NCBI GenBank assembly: GCA_934417455.1
Contig: CAKRWK010000097.1
Span: 1-5,340 of the forward strand
Origin: an uncultured Eubacteriales bacterium
Lineage (GTDB): Bacteria > Bacillota > Clostridia > Oscillospirales > CAG-272
Length of the DNA stretch: 5,340 nt
Direction: 5' to 3'
Shown: in pieces, positions 1-5,340 of the stretch
Layout of the letters: each line of letters begins with the position of its first letter
How positions within the stretch are numbered: the stretch's first letter is position 1
Notes under the pieces: model-generated
Database searches by the model: none
Told to the model about the DNA's origin: nothing
The model's input: only the letters and a program-made list of their open reading frames with translations
Translations under genes and position numbers: made by a program

Positions 1-7
1 CTGGTAT

Positions 8-36
8 ATTATATCACGCACTTCCCGAAAAGTCAA
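8..36 (-). promoter_or_regulatory. Divergent sigma-A promoter firing out of the left edge
   Basis: Read on the minus strand, a -35 box TTGACT (plus positions 31-36) is followed by a 17-base spacer and a perfect -10 TATAAT (8-13). The -10 is preceded by TGA, making an extended -10 element. Transcription would start near position 1 or just outside the window, so the gene it serves is not visible. The call is from sequence match only. Confidence 0.72.
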
Positions 37-64
37 TACTTTTTTTCAAAAAAAATGTTTTTTT
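37..64. promoter_or_regulatory. A/T tracts between the two divergent promoters (possible UP element)
   Basis: Seven T (40-46), eight A (48-55) and seven T (58-64) lie directly upstream of the leftward -35 box and about 35 bases upstream of the rightward one. Such phased A/T tracts are known to bind the RNA polymerase alpha C-terminal domain or to bend DNA. No GC-rich stem is present, so this is not a terminator. The regulatory role is inferred. Confidence 0.4.
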
Positions 65-97
65 GTCACGCCCGTCAAAACACGCGAAAATTCCGTA

Positions 98-126
98 TTG
101 ACAAAACGCACCGCGCGTTGTATAAT
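98..126 (+). promoter_or_regulatory. Perfect consensus sigma-A promoter for the SerC-family gene
   Basis: TTGACA at 98-103 and TATAAT at 121-126 are separated by exactly 17 bases, a full match to the vegetative sigma-factor consensus. Transcription would begin near 133, leaving a leader of about 55 bases. The promoter rules out any coding start upstream of about 133, although the reading frame is open back to a TTG at 98. Confidence 0.88.
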
Positions 127-170
127 AACCGTATCGGATGCGCATTTTTACGTTATATATAATTTAATGA

Positions 171-184
171 AAGGAACTTTCCTT
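171..184 (+). promoter_or_regulatory. Ribosome binding site, possibly masked by a small hairpin
   Basis: AAGGA at 171-175 lies 12 bases before the ATG at 188, a slightly long but workable spacing. It supports 188 over the in-frame ATG at 167, which has no Shine-Dalgarno match in front of it. TCCTT at 180-184 is complementary to it, giving a 5-bp stem with an ACTT loop that could partly hide the site. The stem is short, so any regulatory effect is speculative. Confidence 0.55.
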
Positions 185-187
185 CCC

Positions 188-1288
188 ATGACCGGAAAGC
201 ACAATTTCTCCTCCGTGCAATGTTCCCTCGCCCCCGAGGTGACGGAAAGACTCAAATCGGAGTTATACTCTTTCGACAATACGGGGCTTTCCCCTCTGTC
301 CGTGGCCACAGGGTCGCCGGAATACCGCCGCCTCGCCTCCTCGGCCGAGGAAAAACTCCGTGCCCTGCTCTCCGTTCCGCAGAGCCATCAGGTGTTCTTT
401 TTCGGCGGCACGGCCGAGACCATGTATGCGGCCATCCCGCAGAATCTGCTCTCCGAGCACCTGTGCGCGGACTACCTTGTCACCGGCATTCACTCGAAAA
501 ACGCCTACCTCGAAGCCAAGCGATACGGCGATATTGCCATCGCCGCTTCCTCTGCCGGCGCCATTCCGATTTTCTCTTCCATTCCCGAAACCAAGCGCAG
601 CGATTTCCGCCCGGACGCCGATTATGTATACATTTGTTATAATAATTCGCACTACGGCACCCGTTTCCGCCAGATTCCGGACACAGGCAACATCCCGCTT
701 GTGGTCGACATGTCATCCTCTTTTCTCTCCGAACCGGTGGATGTTTCCAAAGCGGCGCTGTTGTTTGCCGACCTCGGCTGCAGTCTGATTCCCGCCGGCA
801 TGACCGTTCTGATTGCCAGACGCGACCTGTTACGCGAAGCGCGTCCCTATACGCCGACGCACCTGAACTTCCGCGCCGTGGCAGACGGTGAAGCGCGCCA
901 CAGCGCGCCGTCCGGTTTCTGCATGTACACGGCGGAGCGCACCTTTTCATGGCTCTGCGACATCGGCGGACTTGACGAAATGAAGCGCCGCTGCGAACGC
1001 AAGGCCAGTATGATATACGATTATCTCGACAGTCAGACCTACTACACCGCGCCTGCCTGCAAGCGCGACCGTTCCGTGACGGACGTCGTCTTTATGACGG
1101 GCAACGCCATGCTCGACGAGCGGTTTCTCGGCATGGCGGCCGACACGGGACTTTTGCACCTCGCGGGGACGGAAGCGGTCGGCGGCATGTGCGCCGCCAT
1201 CGGACCGACGGTACCGTCAGAGAGCGTGGAGGAGTTGATTGCCTTCATGAAACGGTTCGCATTTGAAAATCCGAAGCTCTCCTTCTGA
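188..1288 (+). CDS. serC: SerC-family (phosphoserine aminotransferase fold) protein lacking the catalytic lysine; probable pseudoenzyme
   Basis: The 366-residue product has the length of SerC, the PLP enzyme that makes 3-phosphoserine in serine synthesis. The start at 188 gives nearly gapless numbering against E. coli SerC recalled from memory. Family landmarks are clear: NFSS at the N-terminus, EAKRYG (109-114), PDTGN (164-168), DMSS with the ring-nitrogen aspartate Asp174, LSEPVDVSK (180-188), PAGMTVLIARRDLL (202-215) and VGG (331-333). The working residues are not. The Schiff-base lysine of the AGAQKN motif is Cys198 and the preceding Gln is Gly197. His41/Arg42 are Thr/Gly, Arg77 is Glu, Trp102 is His, Asn239/Thr240 are Ser/Ala, His328/Arg329 are Thr/Glu, and Arg335 is Cys. 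The frame has no stop or shift, and promoter, ribosome site and terminator are strong, so it looks maintained rather than decaying. No serA is visible nearby. Fold assignment is firm; transaminase activity is doubtful and the real role is unknown. Confidence 0.85.
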   Translation: MTGKHNFSSVQCSLAPEVTERLKSELYSFDNTGLSPLSVATGSPEYRRLASSAEEKLRALLSVPQSHQVFFFGGTAETMYAAIPQNLLSEHLCADYLVTGIHSKNAYLEAKRYGDIAIAASSAGAIPIFSSIPETKRSDFRPDADYVYICYNNSHYGTRFRQIPDTGNIPLVVDMSSSFLSEPVDVSKAALLFADLGCSLIPAGMTVLIARRDLLREARPYTPTHLNFRAVADGEARHSAPSGFCMYTAERTFSWLCDIGGLDEMKRRCERKASMIYDYLDSQTYYTAPACKRDRSVTDVVFMTGNAMLDERFLGMAADTGLLHLAGTEAVGGMCAAIGPTVPSESVEELIAFMKRFAFENPKLSF

Positions 1289-1346
1289 AAAAACGGGCGT
1301 TCGCGCCTTTGCCGACATGTCTCGGCAAAAGCGCCGCCCGTTTTTT
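1288..1346 (+). terminator. Long bipartite intrinsic terminator after the SerC-family gene
   Basis: The outer stem pairs AAAAAACGGGCG (1288-1299) with CGCCCGTTTTTT (1335-1346). Inside it GCGC (1303-1306) pairs with GCGC (1331-1334), and TTTGCCGA (1308-1315) pairs with TCGGCAAA (1322-1329) around a 6-base loop. It starts on the last base of the stop codon. The A-run on the left and T-run on the right mean it could work in both directions. Confidence 0.9.
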
Positions 1347-1375
1347 GTTTTTCGAGAAAAAATTTTCAAAAATAA

Positions 1376-1404
1376 TTGATTTTTCCGTTATACGGTGCTA
1401 TAAT
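1376..1404 (+). promoter_or_regulatory. Extended -10 sigma-A promoter for typA
   Basis: TTGATT (1376-1381) and TATAAT (1399-1404) are 17 bases apart, and TGC directly before the -10 forms an extended -10. Transcription would start near 1411, giving a leader of about 33 bases before the typA ATG. Because it lies just past the upstream terminator, typA is an independent transcription unit. Confidence 0.85.
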
Positions 1405-1443
1405 AGACAGGTTGAAAACAAATCCGCATATCAAGAGGTACGT

Positions 1444-3279
1444 ATGAAACGTAACGATTTAAGAAACATCGCCATCATTGCCCACGTTGACCACGGAAAA
1501 ACCACGCTCGTGGACGAAATGCTCCGTCAGGGCGGCATTTACCGCGAGAATCAGGAAGTGGAAGAACGCGTCATGGATTCGAACGACCTGGAACGTGAGC
1601 GCGGTATTACCATTCTGGCCAAAAACACCGCCATTCACTACAAAGGCGTAAAAATCAACATCGTCGATACCCCCGGTCACGCCGATTTCGGCGGGGAGGT
1701 GGAACGCATTCTGAAAATGGTCAACGGCGTTATCCTGCTGGTGGACGCCGCCGAAGGCCCCATGCCGCAGACCCGCTTCGTTCTGGAAAAGGCACTGGCG
1801 CTCAATCACCGTGTCATTGTCGTCGTCAATAAAATCGACCGCCCCGACGCACGCCTGGACGAAATCGGCGACGAGGTGCTCGAACTCCTGCTCGAACTCA
1901 ACGCGACCAACGAACAACTCGACTCCCCCATGCTCTTCTGCTCCGGCCGCGCCGGCACGGCGTCGTTCGACCCGCATACCCCGGGCACGGATCTCAAACC
2001 CCTGCTCGATACCATTCTCGAATACATGCCTGCCCCGGAAGGCGACGAAGAAGGCCCTCTGCAGGTGCTGGTTTCGTCCATTGACTACAACGAATTTGTC
2101 GGCCGTATCGGTATCGGCCGTATCGAACGAGGCGTTATTAAACAGGGACAGAACGTCGCCGTCTGCAACTGGCACGAACCCGGCAAATCGCACCCATCGA
2201 AAATCGTCTCCATCTATCAGTTTGACGGACTGAAACGAGTGCCTGTCGAAAGTGCCATGATGGGCGACATCATCTGTTTCTCGGGCTGTGAGGACATCAC
2301 CATCGGAGACACGGTGTGCTCCCCCGCCGCCGTCGAACCGCTCGAATTTGTCAAAGTCGGCGAGCCGACAATGGAAATGACCTTTGCCGTCAATGACTCT
2401 CCCTTTGCCGGCAAGGAAGGCAAGTATGTCACCTCCCGCCACCTGCGCGCGAGACTCTACAAAGAGCTGCTGAAAGATGTCTCTCTTCGCGTCACGGACG
2501 GCGAAACAACAGACTCCTTCAAGGTGGCCGGCCGCGGCGAAATGCACCTGTCCATCCTTGTCGAAACCATGCGTCGCGAAGGATACGAACTCTGCTGTTC
2601 CAATCCCCGCGTGCTGTACAAGGAAATCGACGGCGTAAAGTGCGAGCCCATTGAGGACGTTATCATTGACGTACCTGAAGCTTACGTCGGTTCCGTCATG
2701 GAAAAACTCGGCGCGAGAAAAGGAACGCTGGTGGACATGCAGCTGCACGGGTCCCGCCAGAAGCTCTTTTATAAAATACCCACGCGGTGCCTCTTCGGCT
2801 ACCGCAGCGAACTTCTGACCGACACGCGTGGCGAGGGCCTGATTTCCACGATTTTTGCGGGATACGAACCCTTCCGCGGCGAAATCAAGACCCGCTTCAC
2901 CTCGTCCCTTGTCGCCTCGGAAACCGGTATTGCCACCACGTACGGTCTCTACCAGTCGCAGGACCGCGGCCCGCTCTTTATCGGCCCGGCCACACCCGTG
3001 TACGCCGGCATGATTGTCGGCGAGAACCCGAAGCCCGACGATATTGAGGTCAACGTCTGCAAGGAAAAGCATCTGACGGCCGTCCGTTCCTCCGGCGCGG
3101 ACGAAAAACTGACGCTTATCACGCCGATTCAGCTCTCCCTCGAGGAGGCCATCGAATTTATCGCGGACGACGAACTGATTGAAGTCACGCCGAAAAACAT
3201 CCGCCTGCGCAAGACCATTCTCGACGTGGCGGAGCGCAAAAGACGGCAGGCCGCCAAGCGCGCCGCGCTCAAAAAATAA
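1444..3279 (+). CDS. typA: Ribosome-associated translational GTPase TypA/BipA
   Basis: The 611-residue protein matches TypA/BipA in length and order of domains. TypA is an EF-G-like GTPase that binds the ribosome and is linked to 50S assembly and stress or cold adaptation. GTPase motifs are all present: G1 AHVDHGKT (13-20), the G2 RERGIT (51-56), G3 DTPGH (75-79), and G4 NKID (129-132). The G5 position reads SGR (167-169), where SA-x is commoner. Beta-barrel domain 2 (about 200-290), the EF-G domain III- and V-like folds and the TypA-specific C-terminal domain follow, ending in a lysine/arginine-rich tail that may contact rRNA. The ATG at 1444 is chosen because AAGAGG (1433-1438) sits 5 bases upstream and the protein then begins as TypA does. 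The open frame extends back to 1309, but that part overlaps the upstream terminator and the promoter. It has its own promoter and no strong terminator after it. Confidence 0.97.
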   Translation: MKRNDLRNIAIIAHVDHGKTTLVDEMLRQGGIYRENQEVEERVMDSNDLERERGITILAKNTAIHYKGVKINIVDTPGHADFGGEVERILKMVNGVILLVDAAEGPMPQTRFVLEKALALNHRVIVVVNKIDRPDARLDEIGDEVLELLLELNATNEQLDSPMLFCSGRAGTASFDPHTPGTDLKPLLDTILEYMPAPEGDEEGPLQVLVSSIDYNEFVGRIGIGRIERGVIKQGQNVAVCNWHEPGKSHPSKIVSIYQFDGLKRVPVESAMMGDIICFSGCEDITIGDTVCSPAAVEPLEFVKVGEPTMEMTFAVNDSPFAGKEGKYVTSRHLRARLYKELLKDVSLRVTDGETTDSFKVAGRGEMHLSILVETMRREGYELCCSNPRVLYKEIDGVKCEPIEDVIIDVPEAYVGSVMEKLGARKGTLVDMQLHGSRQKLFYKIPTRCLFGYRSELLTDTRGEGLISTIFAGYEPFRGEIKTRFTSSLVASETGIATTYGLYQSQDRGPLFIGPATPVYAGMIVGENPKPDDIEVNVCKEKHLTAVRSSGADEKLTLITPIQLSLEEAIEFIADDELIEVTPKNIRLRKTILDVAERKRRQAAKRAALKK

Positions 3280-3307
3280 AAAAATATAAATTTTATCGTT
3301 TTTTTGG

Positions 3308-3325
3308 AAAAAGCCCTTGCTTTTT
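3308..3325 (+). terminator. Weak terminator-like hairpin overlapping the secG promoter
   Basis: AAAAAGC (3308-3314) pairs with GCTTTTT (3319-3325) around a CCTT loop, with a T-run running to 3326. Only two G-C pairs support the stem, so it would be a poor terminator for typA. It shares bases with the secG -35 box (3317-3322). I see no better terminator between typA and secG; the rest of 3280-3307 is nearly pure A/T. Confidence 0.35.
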
Positions 3326-3345
3326 TCGTTGGGATATGATAAAAT
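3317..3345 (+). promoter_or_regulatory. Extended -10 sigma-A promoter for secG
   Basis: TTGCTT (3317-3322) and TAAAAT (3340-3345) are 17 bases apart, with TGA just before the -10 forming an extended -10. Transcription would begin near 3352, giving a leader of about 75 bases. The leader holds an A/T-rich partial inverted repeat (ATATAC/GTATAT around 3360-3382) that I cannot assign to any known element. Confidence 0.7.
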
Positions 3346-3426
3346 AAACCCACGCAGTATATATACGTCCCCGGGATGTATATGAATGATATGAAACGCA
3401 AAACCTATCCGAAAGGAAAATAAACC

Positions 3427-3720
3427 ATGGAAATCGTACTCCTGATTGTTCTTCTGGCCGCAGCCGTCTTTCTTGTCGGTGCCGTCCTGTTCCGTAAAAC
3501 CAAAGACGAGAAACTTTCTTCGACCATCGTCGGCGGTACGGAAACCTATTACGGAAAAGACAAAACGGGACGTAAAGACAAACTTCTGAACAAGTGGACC
3601 ATCATCGTCGGTGCCGTGTTCGTGCTTGTCGTTATCGCCGTTTACGTGATTCAGCCCGATTATGCGCCCGCCCACCCCTACAATTACTGGTGGGATTCCT
3701 TCAAAAGCACGCTCGGTTGA
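3427..3720 (+). CDS. secG: Preprotein translocase subunit SecG
   Basis: The 97-residue protein has the SecG layout. SecG is the small subunit of the SecYEG channel in the cytoplasmic membrane that assists SecA-driven export. A first membrane helix (about 2-22) is followed by a polar loop with the SecG-type pattern GG-x4-YGK-x4-G-x4-LLNKWT (36-58), and then a second helix (about 57-75). In the known SecG topology both ends face outside. It ends in a 22-residue tail rich in aromatics and proline, including YNYWW, which is longer than I expect for SecG. AAAGGA (3412-3417) lies 9 bases before the ATG. Position directly upstream of rnr is a common Firmicutes arrangement and supports the call. It has its own promoter and a strong terminator. 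Confidence 0.92.
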   Translation: MEIVLLIVLLAAAVFLVGAVLFRKTKDEKLSSTIVGGTETYYGKDKTGRKDKLLNKWTIIVGAVFVLVVIAVYVIQPDYAPAHPYNYWWDSFKSTLG

Positions 3721-3730
3721 CGAAAGGCAA

Positions 3731-3767
3731 AAAGAAAGGTGTTGCGCTGTGACACCTTTCTTTTTTT
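3731..3767 (+). terminator. Intrinsic terminator after secG
   Basis: A 12-bp perfect stem pairs 3731-3742 with 3752-3763, with core AGAAAGGTGT/ACACCTTTCT and a 9-base loop, and runs into seven T (3761-3767). It begins 10 bases after the secG stop and separates secG from rnr, so rnr depends on read-through or on an unrecognised promoter. Confidence 0.88.
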
Positions 3768-3813
3768 CTGCCGATGTCGCCGGCCGGTGCCCCGAAACAG
3801 GGATGCCACGCCC

Positions 3814-3849
3814 CCGGACGGTTTTTTCGGCGGGCAGAGAGTCGTCCGG
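3814..3849 (+). promoter_or_regulatory. Inverted repeat in the rnr leader
   Basis: CCGGACG (3814-3820) and CGTCCGG (3843-3849) can form a 7-bp stem with a 22-base loop, ending just before the rnr ribosome site AAGGA (3856-3860). The region 3780-3812 is GC-rich and holds another imperfect hairpin (GGTGCCCC/GGGATGCC). No T-run follows the stem, so it is not an intrinsic terminator, and I recognise no riboswitch class. A translational or stability role is a guess. Confidence 0.35.
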
Positions 3850-3870
3850 AAAATAAAGGAAAAAACAAAA

Positions 3871-5340
3871 ATGAAAAAGAAAAACCACTCAAAAAAAGAT
3901 ATACGCCGTCGGTTTGAATCCCGCGCAAAAACGCACAAGCGTGACGGGAAAGCCGCTGTCGAACGCGCGCTCCGCCGTCTGGCGGAAGACACCGGCGTGC
4001 GCACGGACGGTGCAAAATTTCATGATGCCATTCTGCCGATTCGCAGAAAAAACATCAAAAACAGTAAAGAAAACATGACAATTCAAGGTATATTCAGCCT
4101 GACAAAGAGCGGGTTCGGCTTTGTACATGCCGAAGGCCTTGCGCGCGATATTTTCATTCCGCGCGGCAAAACGGGTGGCGCCGTCGGCGGTGACACGGTG
4201 GAAGTGCGCTATCGCGTTTATACCGACATGGGAGAAGAAAAGACGGAAGGGCGCGTTGTCCGCGTAACGGACGGCGTGCGCACCCTTATCGGCACGCTGG
4301 CCGAAGAGATTGTCCCCGGACGGCACCGGCGGAGAACGATACTCTGCCCCGACGACCGCTCTTTTGGTATTCTCCCCGTCGTGCGCGACAAGGGCACGGC
4401 CCGCATCGGCGACAAAGCCGAGGTTCTTCTCCGCCGCGACGGTGACATGCTTTCCTGCGACGTTATCCGCACCTTTGGTGCCGCCGACACAAAAGAGGCC
4501 AATTACGGCGCCATCCTGGCCGACTGCGGCATTGAAACGGAGTTTCCTCCGGAGGCACTGGCCGTAGCCGAAGCGGCCGCGCGCCGTCCGATGGGTGAGG
4601 GACGGCAGGACCGCCGCGCCGAGGTGATTTTCACCATGGACGGCGCCGATGCCAAAGACCTTGACGACGCCGTATCGGTGCGCCGCCTGCCGGGCGGCGG
4701 CTACCGTCTCGGCGTGCATATTGCCGACGTCTCCTATTATGTGGACGAAAAAACCGCCCTTGACCGTGACGTTATGGCAAGGGGCAACAGCGTGTATTTC
4801 ACGGACAAGGTTGTCCCCATGCTACCGACCTGCCTCTCGAACGGCGTCTGCTCCCTGAACGCGGGAGAGGACAAGGCCGTACTGTCCGCCGTCATGACAC
4901 TGTCCCCCGAAGGCGATATTCTGAAAACCGACATCACGCCGTCCGTCATCCGCAGCCGCGTGCGCGGCGTATACGGCGAGGTCAACAGCGTTCTCGCGGA
5001 AGGGGAACATTCGCCCTATTGGAAGAAATACGCGCCCGTGCGTCACGCGCTGTCCGTCATGTGCGAACTCTACGACGTTCTGTACAAAAAAAGCCGTGCG
5101 CGCGGCGCCATGGAACTCGAAAGTGAGGAGGCGCGCATTGTATTGGACGGCGACGGCCGCCCCGTCGACATTGTACGGCGCGAGCGCGGCACGGCGGAAC
5201 GCATGATTGAACAGTTTATGCTGACAGCCAACGAGGGCGTGGCAACGTATCTCACCGAACGCGGCTACCCCTGCGTATACCGCGTGCACGCCCGACCCGA
5301 CCCTGAAAAAATGCACGCCTTTCTCTCCTACCTTGCCGGG
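3871..5340 (+). CDS. rnr: Ribonuclease R, 3' end cut by the window edge
   Basis: RNase R is a processive 3'-to-5' exoribonuclease that degrades structured RNA and works with tmRNA/SmpB in ribosome rescue. The first 490 codons are open without a stop; the family runs to about 700-800 residues, so the C-terminal part of the RNB domain and the S1 domain lie outside. The first cold-shock domain starts near residue 70 with GFGFV (81-85) and DIFIP (93-97); a second spans roughly 140-215. The RNB domain carries the metal-binding aspartates in DGADAKDLDD: Asp257, Asp263, Asp265 and Asp266. Family signatures GVHIADVSYYV, VVPMLP and LSNGVCSLN follow. The usual N-terminal winged-helix domain is not evident: residues 1-68 are instead very basic (23 Lys/Arg). 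AAGGA (3856-3860) lies 10 bases before the ATG. No convincing promoter is seen in the 150-base gap after secG. Confidence 0.95.
   Translation, partial: MKKKNHSKKDIRRRFESRAKTHKRDGKAAVERALRRLAEDTGVRTDGAKFHDAILPIRRKNIKNSKENMTIQGIFSLTKSGFGFVHAEGLARDIFIPRGKTGGAVGGDTVEVRYRVYTDMGEEKTEGRVVRVTDGVRTLIGTLAEEIVPGRHRRRTILCPDDRSFGILPVVRDKGTARIGDKAEVLLRRDGDMLSCDVIRTFGAADTKEANYGAILADCGIETEFPPEALAVAEAAARRPMGEGRQDRRAEVIFTMDGADAKDLDDAVSVRRLPGGGYRLGVHIADVSYYVDEKTALDRDVMARGNSVYFTDKVVPMLPTCLSNGVCSLNAGEDKAVLSAVMTLSPEGDILKTDITPSVIRSRVRGVYGEVNSVLAEGEHSPYWKKYAPVRHALSVMCELYDVLYKKSRARGAMELESEEARIVLDGDGRPVDIVRRERGTAERMIEQFMLTANEGVATYLTERGYPCVYRVHARPDPEKMHAFLSYLAG

Noticed and set aside
98..187. An upstream extension of the SerC-family gene starting at TTG 98 or ATG 167
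   Set aside because: TTG 98 is part of the -35 box, upstream of the transcription start. ATG 167 has no ribosome site, and starting at 188 gives residue-for-residue numbering with SerC.
1309..1443. An N-terminal extension of typA back to 1309
   Set aside because: It would overlap the terminator and the typA promoter, and known TypA proteins begin at the residue encoded at 1444.
3780..3850. A possible riboswitch in the rnr leader
   Set aside because: The short inverted repeats do not match any riboswitch consensus I can recall, so only the stem is reported.
1459..3888. A very long stop-free frame on the minus strand opposite typA and secG
   Set aside because: It mirrors the typA coding frame; its product is low-complexity-like, with no recognisable motifs, and typA on the other strand is unmistakable. 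It is a codon-bias shadow.
3889..5316. Several minus-strand open frames opposite rnr
   Set aside because: They lie antisense to a clear RNase R reading frame and show no recognisable domain.
1..5340. CRISPR arrays, tRNA or rRNA genes, insertion sequences or prophage genes
   Set aside because: No spaced direct repeats, no tRNA-like cloverleaf, no transposase or phage motifs were seen; gaps between genes are all under 200 bases.

Overview
The window looks like a stretch of a bacterial chromosome from a Firmicutes-type organism, perhaps an uncultured clostridial lineage. Coding DNA is fairly GC-rich and the intergenic gaps are strikingly A/T-rich. Three genes have near-consensus sigma-A (sigma-70-type) promoters or AAGGA-type ribosome binding sites, and secG is followed by rnr, an order common in Firmicutes. 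The taxonomic guess rests on these general traits only and is not firm.

Layout, left to right. Positions 1-187 form a divergent promoter region: a minus-strand extended -10 promoter (8-36) fires out of the left edge, and a perfect TTGACA-17-TATAAT promoter (98-126) drives the first gene. That gene (188-1288) encodes a full-length SerC-family (phosphoserine aminotransferase) protein whose active site has been taken apart: the PLP Schiff-base lysine is Cys198 and almost every other cofactor or substrate residue is changed. It ends in a long bipartite terminator (1288-1346). The translational GTPase typA/bipA follows (1444-3279) with its own extended -10 promoter. Next comes secG (3427-3720), also with its own promoter and a strong terminator (3731-3767). 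Last is rnr, encoding RNase R (from 3871), which runs off the right edge after 490 codons with its catalytic aspartates intact.

typA, secG and rnr are ordinary housekeeping genes for translation and ribosome assembly, protein export and RNA turnover. Each gene except rnr has its own visible promoter, so the window reads as independent transcription units rather than one operon. How rnr is transcribed is unclear, because a terminator lies in front of it and I see no convincing promoter.

The observation most worth following is the SerC-family protein. It aligns almost without gaps to E. coli SerC numbering (recalled from memory), keeps fold-defining segments and Asp174, and has strong expression signals, yet it lacks the lysine, the substrate arginines and histidines, and the PLP-stacking tryptophan. 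It looks like a maintained pseudoenzyme or a repurposed fold. Three of its cysteines (12, 198, 335) map to former active-site positions.
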